DNA of 64,000 bases from Acidimicrobiaceae bacterium. Lineage in GTDB: Bacteria > Actinomycetota > Acidimicrobiia > Acidimicrobiales > UBA8190. Under the pieces are notes generated by a model that was not told the origin of the DNA, did not search any database, and saw only the letters and a program-made list of their open reading frames with translations. Both the position numbers and the translations under genes were made by a program. Location of the stretch: assembly GCA_003151955.1 (NCBI GenBank), contig PLZB01000086.1:1-64000 (forward strand), read 5' to 3'. Shown in pieces: positions 50,812-58,463 of the stretch (the first letter of the stretch is position 1; every line of letters starts with the position of its first letter).

Positions 50812-51929
50812 GCACCTTCATCGAGCGGTTCGAGACGTCGGGGTCGGGGAGCCGGCTGGCGGTGAAGGACCTCATCGACATGGTGGGGGTCCCGACCACG
50901 GCCGGGTGCCGGGCCGTGGCCGCCGAGGCCGGGCCGGCCCGGACCGACGCCGCCTGCCTGGCCGGGGCCCGGGCGGCCGGGGCCCGGATCGTGGGAAAGA
51001 CGAACCTCCACGAGCTGGCCCTCGGCGTGACTGGGATCAACCCCTGGTACGGGACCCCGGTCAACCCGCTCGACCCGGGGCTGGTCCCCGGAGGCTCATC
51101 GAGCGGTTCGGCCGTGGCCGTCGCCACCGGGGAGGCCGACGTGGCCTACGGGAGCGACACCGGGGGGTCGGTCCGGATCCCCTCGGCCTGCTGCGGGACG
51201 GCCGGCCTCAAGACCAGTTGGGGTCGGGTGTCCCTGGCGGGGGTCTGGCCCCTGGCCCCGAGCTTCGACACCGTCGGCCCCATGGCCCGGGACGTGACCG
51301 GGCTGGTCACCGGGATGGAGCTCCTCGAGCCCGGCTTCGTCCTGTCGGGCCCAGCGCCCGGGCGGGTGGGCCGGGTCCGGGTGGAGGCCGATCCCACCGT
51401 CGACGCCGCCGTCGACTCGGCCCTGGCCGTGGCCGGGTTCGAGGTGGTGTCGATCGAGCTGGCCGAGTGGGAGGAGGTCACGGCCGCCACCGGACTCCTC
51501 CTGGTGGCCGAGGCCTGGGCCACCAACCGGGCCCTCCTGGAACGCCGACCGGACGAGGTCGGCACCGACGTGGCCGACCGGCTCCGGCTGGGCCGGGGGA
51601 TCGGACCGGTGCCCCTGGCCCGGGCCGCCGCTGTCCGGGACCGCTGGCTGGAGCGGCTGGACCGGCTCTTCGGGGAGGTGGACCTCCTGGCCACCCCCAC
51701 CCTCTCCATCCTCCCCCCGCCCCTCGGCCAGGGGGAGGAGCTCCTCATGGCCCGGTGCACCCTCCCTGTCAACCTGGCCGGGGTGCCGGCCCTGGCCATG
51801 GCCGTCCCGACCGGGGGTCCCCTCCCGGCCAGCCTCCAGCTCATCGGGCCCATGGGCGGCGAGGAGGCGCTCCTGGCCGGCGGGCTCCGGGTCGAGGCCG
51901 GGCTGGCCGGGGAGGGGGGCTCGCCGTGA
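50808..51929 (+). CDS. Amidase-signature family hydrolase
   Basis: 373 residues from TTG 50808, which overlaps the previous stop (TTGA); no other start fits before the catalytic Lys. Seen: the Ser-cisSer-Lys set: AVKDLIDMVGVPTTAG (K20), GGSSSGSAVAVATGEAD (S97) and GSDTGGSVRIPSACCG (S121), then GLKTSWGRVS and FDTVGPMARDV. It is shorter than the usual 450-500 residues, lacking the N-terminal helical region. The substrate is unknown. The TTG start inside the previous gene implies coupled, probably low expression. Confidence 0.9.
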   Translation: MSTFIERFETSGSGSRLAVKDLIDMVGVPTTAGCRAVAAEAGPARTDAACLAGARAAGARIVGKTNLHELALGVTGINPWYGTPVNPLDPGLVPGGSSSGSAVAVATGEADVAYGSDTGGSVRIPSACCGTAGLKTSWGRVSLAGVWPLAPSFDTVGPMARDVTGLVTGMELLEPGFVLSGPAPGRVGRVRVEADPTVDAAVDSALAVAGFEVVSIELAEWEEVTAATGLLLVAEAWATNRALLERRPDEVGTDVADRLRLGRGIGPVPLARAAAVRDRWLERLDRLFGEVDLLATPTLSILPPPLGQGEELLMARCTLPVNLAGVPALAMAVPTGGPLPASLQLIGPMGGEEALLAGGLRVEAGLAGEGGSP

Positions 51930-53164
51930 CCGGGACAGTACGGCTCGACCCGGCCGAGCTCGAGGCGCGACCCGAGGACCCCTTCAGCCACCTGGCCGCG
52001 GCCCGGGCCGCCTCGGGGCCGGTCCACCAGGCCACGAACGGAATGTGGTGCGTCCTGGGCCGGGCCGAGGCCGACGCCGTCCTGCGGGACCGCCGGTTCG
52101 TCTCGGGTCCGATCGGGGCCCTCTACCGCCAACTCCTGCCTCCGGGTGCCGCCCACGACGAGCTGGGCCACCGGATCAACTTCCTCGATCCCCCCGACCA
52201 TCCCCGGGTGCGGGGGATCGTCCAACCCGTCTTCACGGCCCGGGCCGTCGCCACCCTGGGGGACCGGATCGGGGGGCTGGTGGCGGGCTGCCTCGACTCG
52301 ATGCGGAACGGCTCGGACGACGGGGCCGAGGTCGACCTCCTCGACGGGTTCGCCGACCAGGTGCCGACCGCCACCATCTCCTCGCTGCTGGGGGTCCCGG
52401 AGGAGGACTGGGCCCGGCTCACGGCCCTCACCGAGCGGGTCACCCGGCTCCTGTCGATCTCCGTGGACCCCGCCGCCATGGCCGACGCCCTGGAGGCGGC
52501 CGAATCCTTCCGGGCCGAGGCCCGCCGGCTGCTGGCCGACCGCCGGGCCTCGCCGGGAGAGGACCTCCTGAGCGCCTTGGCCGGGGCCGGGGAGGACGGG
52601 GAGCGGCTCCAGGACGCCGAGCTCCTCTCACTGGTGGTCACCCTCTACTCCGCCGGCCACCGGACGACGAGGGACCTGACGGCGAACGGGATCCTCGAGC
52701 TGACACGGCACCCCGGGCTCCTCCGCCGGGCCATGGAGGAGCCCGAGCTCCTCCGGCCGCTGGTCCAGGAATTCCTCCGCCACCAGACCCCCACCCTCTA
52801 CATCGGCCGGGTGGCCGGGGAGGACGCCGAGGTGGGGGGGGTCACCGTCCCGGCCGGAGCCTTCGTCCTGGTGGTGCTGGCCGCCGCCAACCGGGATCCG
52901 GCCGCCTACGACGACCCCGACCGGTTCGACCCGGACCGGGGTGGCCCACCCCCCCTGTCGTTCGCCGTCGGACCCCACCACTGCCTGGGGGCCCAGCTGG
53001 CCCGGGCCGAGGCCGAGGCCATGGTGGGGGGACTCCTGGGGGCGGTCTCGGAGCTGGCCCTGGCCGATCCGGCCCCGGGCTGGCGAATGAGCGGCCCCTT
53101 CCGGGGCCCCACCCACCTCCGGGTCCGACTCCGCTGGCGCTCCGGGGGAGAGCGGCCGGTGTGA
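51926..53164 (+). CDS. Cytochrome P450
   Basis: 412 residues from GTG 51926 (GTGA overlap with the amidase stop). Seen: RINFLDPPDHPRVRGIVQPVFT (C-helix region), I-helix SAGHRTTRDLTANG, ExxR in VQEFLRHQTP, and heme loop FAVGPHHCLGAQLARAEAEA with C353 as the axial ligand. A soluble bacterial monooxygenase. No ferredoxin or reductase gene is adjacent, so electrons must come from elsewhere. The shared operon with an amidase and an amidohydrolase suggests a degradation or tailoring pathway (inference). Confidence 0.96.
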   Translation: MTGTVRLDPAELEARPEDPFSHLAAARAASGPVHQATNGMWCVLGRAEADAVLRDRRFVSGPIGALYRQLLPPGAAHDELGHRINFLDPPDHPRVRGIVQPVFTARAVATLGDRIGGLVAGCLDSMRNGSDDGAEVDLLDGFADQVPTATISSLLGVPEEDWARLTALTERVTRLLSISVDPAAMADALEAAESFRAEARRLLADRRASPGEDLLSALAGAGEDGERLQDAELLSLVVTLYSAGHRTTRDLTANGILELTRHPGLLRRAMEEPELLRPLVQEFLRHQTPTLYIGRVAGEDAEVGGVTVPAGAFVLVVLAAANRDPAAYDDPDRFDPDRGGPPPLSFAVGPHHCLGAQLARAEAEAMVGGLLGAVSELALADPAPGWRMSGPFRGPTHLRVRLRWRSGGERPV

Positions 53165-54297
53165 CCGGCGTCATCGACTCCGACCAGCACCTCTACGAGG
53201 ACCGGACCCTCTGGGCCGACCACATCGACCCGGACCGCCGGGACCAGGCCCTGACTCTCGTCGACGACGAGCTCGGCTACACCTGGCTGAGCTGGGGGGA
53301 GCAGCGGCTCGACCTGGCCGACGTCCAGGTCCCCGGGGACACCGCCGCCCTCGGCCGGCACCGGCAACGGCAGCGGGAGGGCCTCCCGGCCGGGTACCGC
53401 TACGACGAGGCCCTCCCGACCTCCTACTGGAACCCCGCCGCCCGGGTCGACCAGCTCGACGTCATGGGCCTCGACCAGGCCGTGGTCTTCCCCAACTACG
53501 GGCTCCTCTGGGAGCGCCGACTCTCGGGGGACCTCCCGGCCCTGACCGCCAACATGGGGGCCTGGAACCGCTGGTGCGGCGAGGTGGTGGCCGGGGGCCG
53601 GGGCCGGCTCCACCCGGTGGCCCACCTGACCCTCCGGGACCCGGCCTGGCTGGAGGCCCAGCTGGCCGGACTGGCCCGGGCCGGCGTCCGGCTGGCCATG
53701 ATCGCCCCGGCCGCCGTGGACGGCCGGCCCCTCTCCCACCCCGACCACGACCGGCTCTGGTCGGCCTTCGTCGACCGGGGGGTGACCCCGGTCTTCCACG
53801 TCGCCGACCAGCCCCCGGTCCTCGACGAGGCCTTCTCGACCGACCCCGGGGACAGCCTCGTCCCCGTGCTCGGGTCGATCTTCCTCTGGGTCCCTCCCGC
53901 CGTCGCCGTCACCGACCTGATCGTGAACGGCACCCTGGCAAGGCACCCCGGTCTCCGGATCGGGATCGTCGAGCTCTCCTCGGTCTGGGTGCCCCAGTAC
54001 CTGCTGATGCTCGACGGCGGCTGGGACTTCACCACCACCCTGAACGGCCGGCCCCTGGCCCCCCTCGAGCTCCGACCGAGCGAGTACTTCCGCCGCCAGG
54101 TGCGGGTCTCCTCGTTCTCCTACGAGCAGCCGGCCCGGCTGGGGGCCCGGTCCGGGGACCTCTTCATGGCCTGCTCCGACTACCCCCACTCCGAGGGGAC
54201 CGGCACCCCCCTCGAGGACTACGCCCGGGCCGGCTCCCTCCCCGGGGACGCCGCCGGGCTCTTCCACGACAACGTCGCCGACCTCCTGGGCCCGTGA
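53161..54297 (+). CDS. Amidohydrolase-2 family metal-dependent hydrolase
   Basis: 378 residues from GTG 53161 (GTGA overlap with the P450). Seen: VIDSDQHLYEDRTLWADHID, the N-terminal metal site of the family, DVMGLDQAVVFPNYGL, NRWCGEVVAGGRGRLHPVAHLTL, the His in FHVADQPP, and the C-terminal Asp in MACSDYPHSEG. Such enzymes hydrolyse or decarboxylate small ring compounds. It ends 10 bases from the convergent oxidase gene; no terminator is visible between them. Confidence 0.9.
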   Translation: MTGVIDSDQHLYEDRTLWADHIDPDRRDQALTLVDDELGYTWLSWGEQRLDLADVQVPGDTAALGRHRQRQREGLPAGYRYDEALPTSYWNPAARVDQLDVMGLDQAVVFPNYGLLWERRLSGDLPALTANMGAWNRWCGEVVAGGRGRLHPVAHLTLRDPAWLEAQLAGLARAGVRLAMIAPAAVDGRPLSHPDHDRLWSAFVDRGVTPVFHVADQPPVLDEAFSTDPGDSLVPVLGSIFLWVPPAVAVTDLIVNGTLARHPGLRIGIVELSSVWVPQYLLMLDGGWDFTTTLNGRPLAPLELRPSEYFRRQVRVSSFSYEQPARLGARSGDLFMACSDYPHSEGTGTPLEDYARAGSLPGDAAGLFHDNVADLLGP

Positions 54298-54307
54298 CCC
54301 CCCGCCG

Positions 54308-55870
54308 TCAGCCCGCGGCCCCGGGGATGGACTGGGCAAAGCGGAAGACCCCGTCGGGGTCGTAGGTCGTCTTCACCTGGCTGAGCCGGGGGAGGTTGGC
54401 CCCGTAGTAGGCCTGCTGCCAGTTGACGAGGGTGGGGTCGATGTAGTTCTGGTAGGCGCCCCCGTCGGTGTAGGGGGCCATGGTGGTGGCCGACTGGGCC
54501 AGCCACTGCCGGCCCAGGGAGATCGTGGCGGCCGGGGTGGTGGTGGTCCAGGAGACGCTGGACTCGATGCAGCAGAGGGCGTTTCGGTGGACGAAGGCGG
54601 TGGCGGCGGGGGTGACGGTGTTGATGGCCCCCCCGTAGGCGTCGAAGACGAGGCCACCTCCGAGGGTGGGGTCCTGGTCGGCCAGGTCCTGGACGCCGGC
54701 CACGGCAGCGGAGATCCCGGCCGACGGGGGGGCGGCGGAGACGTAGGCGGACTTGGCCGCGAAGCTGGACCGGCTGAGGGTCCCGGCCGGGTTCTGGTCG
54801 GGGGTGTGGCACTGGGCCACGCTCAGGCCCTCGCAGCCCCCCTCGATGAGCATGGCGTTCAGGTAGGTCTGGGGCCCCACGTAGTTGTAGGTCGGGGCCG
54901 TCCCGACCGCCGAGAGGAAGGGCTGGAGGAGGGAGCTGAGGGTGCCGGCGCTCCCGACGCAGACCCCGGCGGAGCGGACGGTGGGGGTGCCGGACTCCAC
55001 CAGGAGCTGGCAGTTGGACCAGACCTCGTTCGGGGCCCCGGGGGCCCAGTCGAGCCAGGCCCCGAGGACGTCGGCAGCGGCCGACCAGGGGAAGTCCAGG
55101 GTGAAGAGAGCCAGGCCGGGGGCGGGGTGGGTGGTGAAGGTGAAGGAGGTCACCACCCCGAAGTTGCCCCCGCCCCCGCCCTGGTGGGCCCAGAAGAGGT
55201 CGGCATGCTCCGAGGCGTCGGCGGTGAGGAGGCTCCCGTCGGCGGTGACGACCTGGAGGGACTGGAGGTTGTCGCAGGTGAGCCCGTACCGGCGGCCGAC
55301 GACCCCGATGCCGCCCCCCATGGTCAGGCCGGCCACCCCCACCGTGGGGCAGGAGCCGGCCGGGATGAGGACCCCGGCCGCCGAGAGCTGGTCGTAGACG
55401 TCGATGAGCCGGGTCCCGGCCCCGATCACCGCCGTCCCCCCGGTGGCGGTGACGGTGTCCATGGCGGTGGTGTCGACGACGAGGCCGGTCCCCGTCGAGT
55501 AGCCCCCGTAGCTGTGGCCCCCGGAGCGGGGGATGGGGGTGACCCCGTGGGCCCGGGCGAAGGCGAGACAGCGCTGGACGTCGGAGGGGGAGGCGCAGAA
55601 GGCCACGGCGGCGGGCTGGGCCGTGGCGTAGGGGAGGTCGTAGACGAGGATGGCCGTCGGGTAGCTCGGGCTGGCGGGGAGGACCAGTCGGCCCGTCATC
55701 GAGGCGGCCAGGGCGGCCCAGGCCGCCGGATCGAGAGACTCGGTCGCCGTCGGTGCCGTCGTCGGGGCCGAGGTCCCGCCCGAGGTGCTGCTGCACGCGG
55801 CCGCCGGTCCCAGGAGGGCGACACCGGCCGCCGTCAGCCCGGCGCTGCGGAGGAAGTCCCGGCGGTCCAC
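54308..55870 (-). CDS. Berberine-bridge-type FAD-linked oxidase, Tat lipoprotein
   Basis: 520 residues from GTG 55870. Seen: a Tat signal with lipobox (DRRDFLRSAGLTAAGVALLG ending PAAAC); the FAD domain with PRSGGHSYGGYS, whose His can bind FAD covalently; GVAGLTMGGGIGVVGRRYGLTCDNL, whose Cys is the second covalent FAD site in bicovalent relatives; and the C-terminal berberine motif LSQVKTTYDPDGVFRFAQSI. So an exported, probably bicovalent flavin oxidase of carbohydrates or alcohols, anchored outside the cell. TAGCGT six bases upstream suggests a leaderless transcript. Confidence 0.93.
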   Translation of the reverse strand: MDRRDFLRSAGLTAAGVALLGPAAACSSTSGGTSAPTTAPTATESLDPAAWAALAASMTGRLVLPASPSYPTAILVYDLPYATAQPAAVAFCASPSDVQRCLAFARAHGVTPIPRSGGHSYGGYSTGTGLVVDTTAMDTVTATGGTAVIGAGTRLIDVYDQLSAAGVLIPAGSCPTVGVAGLTMGGGIGVVGRRYGLTCDNLQSLQVVTADGSLLTADASEHADLFWAHQGGGGGNFGVVTSFTFTTHPAPGLALFTLDFPWSAAADVLGAWLDWAPGAPNEVWSNCQLLVESGTPTVRSAGVCVGSAGTLSSLLQPFLSAVGTAPTYNYVGPQTYLNAMLIEGGCEGLSVAQCHTPDQNPAGTLSRSSFAAKSAYVSAAPPSAGISAAVAGVQDLADQDPTLGGGLVFDAYGGAINTVTPAATAFVHRNALCCIESSVSWTTTTPAATISLGRQWLAQSATTMAPYTDGGAYQNYIDPTLVNWQQAYYGANLPRLSQVKTTYDPDGVFRFAQSIPGAAG

Positions 55871-55876
55871 CCCCGC

Positions 55877-55882
55877 ACGCTA
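55877..55882 (-). promoter_or_regulatory. Putative -10 TAGCGT of the FAD oxidase
   Basis: On the minus strand TAGCGT is followed by 6 bases and GTG 55870. Confidence 0.45.
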
Positions 55883-55917
55883 CCGGCGGTGCCTGGCCGG
55901 CCCCGGGATGGCCGGGC

Positions 55918-56052
55918 TCAGGTCGCGGCCGCCCGGGCCACGAGGGCGGCAGCGGCCCGGCCGGCGAGCTTCTGATCGGTAGAGGATGTGAGGTGAGGGC
56001 TGTAGCCCGACCGGGTCTTCAGGTCCAGCAGGATCTTGAGCCTTCGGGCCAT
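55918..56052 (-). pseudogene. Possible HEPN-like C-terminal remnant
   Basis: A 44-codon stretch from ATG 56052: MARRLKILLDLKTRSGYSPH followed by a helical Ala-rich end (LAGRAAAALVARAAA). LLDLK-x-R-x-xY and a following helix resemble the end of HEPN-type helical proteins. The frame is open further upstream, but it runs into the promoter of the next gene. It may be a short real gene, a remnant or chance; nothing else is seen in the 230 bases between the oxidase and the MDMPI-type gene. Confidence 0.3.
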
Positions 56053-56087
56053 CTCCCGAGCACGCTCGTGCGGGGTGCGTCGCCCGG

Positions 56088-56093
56088 TACCGT
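56088..56093 (+). promoter_or_regulatory. Putative -10 TACCGT of the MDMPI-type gene
   Basis: TACCGT, 7 bases, then ATG 56101; no ribosome site. Confidence 0.45.
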
Positions 56094-56100
56094 GAGATCC

Positions 56101-56858
56101 ATGACCGTTCCCGAGATCGAGGCCCTGCGGACATCGGCGACCCGGCTGCGGGCCATTGTCGAGGGCCTCGGCCCCGACGGGCTCACCGCCCCGGCCTACC
56201 CCTCGGAGTGGACCGTCGCCGGAGTCCTCTCCCATCTCGGTTCCGGGGGGGTGATCATGGGGCGGATGTTGGAGGACATCCTGGCCGGGGCCGAGACCCC
56301 GGCCGAGTTCGCCCCGTCGGTCTGGGAGGCCTGGAACGCCAAGGCCCCAGAGGCCCAGGCCGCCGACGCCCTGGCCGTCGACCGGGACTTCCTCGACCGG
56401 GTCGACGCCCTGACCGAGGCTGAGCGGGACCGGTCGTGTACACGATCGCCTCGAAGACGGTGGACCTGGGGGGCTTCGTCGGTCTCCGGCTCAACGAGCA
56501 CGCCCTCCACAGCTGGGACGTCGAGGTCACCGTCGACCGCTCCGCCGGCCTGGCTCCGGAGCCGACGGCCGTCATCGTCGACGGCCTCGAGCTGGTGGTC
56601 CGGTTCACCGGGAAGCCCACCGGGACCGAGCACCGGGTGGCCGTCCGGACCGCCGACCCGACCCGCCATCTCGTGATCAGCTTCGGGACCGACTCGGTCT
56701 CGCTGGACAGCGGCGACCCGGACGACGAGCCCGACCTGGAGCTCCAGGCCGAGGCCTTCGTCCGGCTCGTCTACGGCCGGCTCGACCCCGACCACACCCC
56801 GGCCGTCTCGGGCCCGGCCGACCTCGATGCCCTGCGGCGGGCCTTCCCCGGGCCCTGA
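56101..56858 (+). pseudogene. MDMPI/DinB-fold protein, frameshifted
   Basis: The N-terminal half (from ATG 56101: ALRTSATRLRAIVEGLGPDG, YPSEWTVAGVLSHLGSGGVI) is the mycothiol-dependent maleylpyruvate-isomerase-type metal-binding domain. The C-terminal half continues in another frame from about 56436 (GLRLNEHALHSWDVEV to the end). The two join smoothly if one base is missing near 56431-56436, between DRS and VYTIASKT. Either a sequencing error, a recent one-base deletion, or (less likely) programmed slippage; no slippery heptamer is obvious. Length as repaired, about 252 residues, fits the family. Confidence 0.85.
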
Positions 56859-56867
56859 GAGGGCTGT

Positions 56868-56873
56868 CAGAAT
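56868..56873 (+). promoter_or_regulatory. Putative -10 CAGAAT of the methyltransferase
   Basis: CAGAAT, 7 bases, then GTG 56881, 10 bases after the preceding stop. Confidence 0.4.
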
Positions 56874-56880
56874 CGGAAAC

Positions 56881-57522
56881 GTGCTCCGCCGGGACTGGGA
56901 CGATCACGCCGGGCAGTGGATCGCCTGGGCCCGGGCCCCGGGCCACGACAGCTACTGGCGGTTCCACCGCGACGAATTCCTGGCCCTCGTCCCCCCGCCG
57001 GGCCGGCTCACCCTGGACATCGGCTGCGGCGAGGGCAGGGTGGCCCGGGACCTCCGGGCCAGGGGCCACCGGGTGGTCGTCGGGGACGCGGCCCGGCTCC
57101 CCGTCGGGGACGGTGTCGCCGACGGCGCCGTCGCCTTCATGTCCCTCCAGGACATCGACGACCTCGAGGCGGCCACGGCCGAGCTGGCCCGGGTGCTCCG
57201 TCCCGGCGGTCGCCTGGCCCTGGCCGTCGTCCATCCCGTCAACTCGGCCGGCCGGTTCGTCGGCGACAAGGGCGGGGACGCCCGCCCCTTCGTCATCACC
57301 GACTCCTGGTTCGAACGACGCCGCACCGTCGACACCCTGGAGCGCGACGGCCTGACGATGACCTTCCATTCCGAGCACCGCCCCCTCGGCGCCTACGCCG
57401 ATGCCCTCACCGGAGCCGGTTTCCTCATCGAGCGCCTCCGGGAGGTCACCGACCCCGACCCGGACGGGGACTGGGTCCGGGTGCCGATGTTCCTCCAGGT
57501 CCTGGCCGTCCGGAACGGCTGA
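56881..57522 (+). CDS. Class I SAM-dependent methyltransferase
   Basis: 213 residues from GTG 56881; the open frame to 56827 lacks family sequence. Seen: motif I TLDIGCGEGRVARDLRARGH, acidic loop VVGDAARLPVGDGVADGAVAFMSLQDIDD, ELARVLRPGGRLALAVVHPV and a C-terminal FLIERLREVTDPD. Methyltransferase_11-like; small-molecule target unknown. Confidence 0.92.
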   Translation: MLRRDWDDHAGQWIAWARAPGHDSYWRFHRDEFLALVPPPGRLTLDIGCGEGRVARDLRARGHRVVVGDAARLPVGDGVADGAVAFMSLQDIDDLEAATAELARVLRPGGRLALAVVHPVNSAGRFVGDKGGDARPFVITDSWFERRRTVDTLERDGLTMTFHSEHRPLGAYADALTGAGFLIERLREVTDPDPDGDWVRVPMFLQVLAVRNG

Positions 57523-57559
57523 CCGGGTCCGCCACCAGGTCCAACGCTCGCCATGCCAC

Positions 57560-57586
57560 GTGGTACCAGTGGTACCAGTGGTACCA
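57560..57586 (+). repeat. Three tandem GTGGTACCA units (operator)
   Basis: Copies at 57560-57568, 57569-57577 and 57578-57586, each containing the palindrome TGGTACCA. The last copy overlaps TACCAT (57582-57587), a putative -10 placed 7 bases before GTG 57595. This is the expected design of an autorepressed toxin-antitoxin promoter. Confidence 0.7.
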
Positions 57587-57594
57587 TTTCGTCC

Positions 57595-58029
57595 GTGACG
57601 ACAGTCCAGCGCCCCCATGAGTACGGGTCCAGGGAAGCCAGGGACCACTGGAAGGAGATCCTGGACATCGCCGAAAGCGGTTCGGTGGCGGTAGTGCGGC
57701 GCAACGCTCCGGTCGCGGTCGTCAGTCGGCAGGTGCTCGACGACGCCCTGGCCGTGGGAAGCCCGTTCAACGTCCAGGTCAGCTTCTTCGAGGGCCAGGT
57801 CTCGATGTGGATCGACGGACTTCCCACCCACGGCGCGGGGGACACATTGGACGAGGCCGAGGACGACTTCCTGAACGCTCTCGAGGATTACGCCGACGAC
57901 TGGATCGACGACCTCCACCGAGCTCCGAACCACCAGGCCCACGGCGGGAGGGTCCGTCGCATCCTCCTGTGTGCCGGAGATCGTGACCTCCTCCGGCGCG
58001 TGGTGTTCGACGAGGCCGAACCGGTGTGA
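57595..58029 (+). CDS. Antitoxin, Phd/YefM-like N-terminus with HicB-like C-terminus
   Basis: 144 residues from GTG 57595 (VTTVQRPHEYGSREARDHWK); an ATG at 57553 lies in the operator and is rejected. Seen: a Phd/YefM-like DNA-binding region (SREARDHWKEILDIAESGSVAVVRRNAPVAVVSRQ) and a C-terminal stretch GLPTHGAGDTLDEAEDDFLNALEDYADDW like the end of HicB domains. It would bind the TGGTACCA repeats and neutralise the toxin. Overlaps the next gene by GTGA. Confidence 0.75.
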   Translation: MTTVQRPHEYGSREARDHWKEILDIAESGSVAVVRRNAPVAVVSRQVLDDALAVGSPFNVQVSFFEGQVSMWIDGLPTHGAGDTLDEAEDDFLNALEDYADDWIDDLHRAPNHQAHGGRVRRILLCAGDRDLLRRVVFDEAEPV

Positions 58030-58457
58030 GACCCCTTCTCCACACGGCCCATCGGAGGTTCGTGGAGCAGGAGGGGTGGAAGAAGTCGGGAACTGGTCGG
58101 GGGGCCTCGAAGACCGGGGATCACCACCGGTACACACTCGCCCTCGCCAACGGAGACATCCTCTCCACCCGGGTGTCCCACGGGAAGGGACAGATCGGGG
58201 ACCCCCGGCTGGTGGCCCACGTCCTGCGGGACCAGCTGGCTGTCACCGAGGAGGACTTCTGGGCCTGCGTGGAGCGGGGAACCCTTCCACCACGCCCGCA
58301 GCCCCCTTCCCCGCCTGCCTCGGAGGAAGTGCTCGACGCCAAGTTGGTCCGAAACCTCATCCGCAGGGTCGGGCTGACCGAGCGGGACCTCGCCGGTCTC
58401 AGCCGGGACGAGGCGGTGCAGCGCTGGAACGACTACCTGGCTGGTGGGGGGTCCTGA
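58026..58457 (+). CDS. Toxin, HicA-like putative mRNA interferase
   Basis: 143 residues from GTG 58026. Seen: RRFVEQEGWKKSGTGRG, then GDHHRYTLALANGDILSTRV, IGDPRLVAHVLRDQLAVTEEDFW, reminiscent of HicA (GW, a conserved His in a (S/D)HH-x-Y strand, and an I-x-x-x-LRD-x-L helix), followed by a Pro-rich linker and a short helical domain (EVLDAKLVRNLIRRVGLTERDLAGLSRDEAVQRW). Pairing, overlap and operator make a toxin likely; the exact family is uncertain. Confidence 0.65.
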   Translation: MRPLLHTAHRRFVEQEGWKKSGTGRGASKTGDHHRYTLALANGDILSTRVSHGKGQIGDPRLVAHVLRDQLAVTEEDFWACVERGTLPPRPQPPSPPASEEVLDAKLVRNLIRRVGLTERDLAGLSRDEAVQRWNDYLAGGGS

Positions 58458-58463
58458 CGCCGC

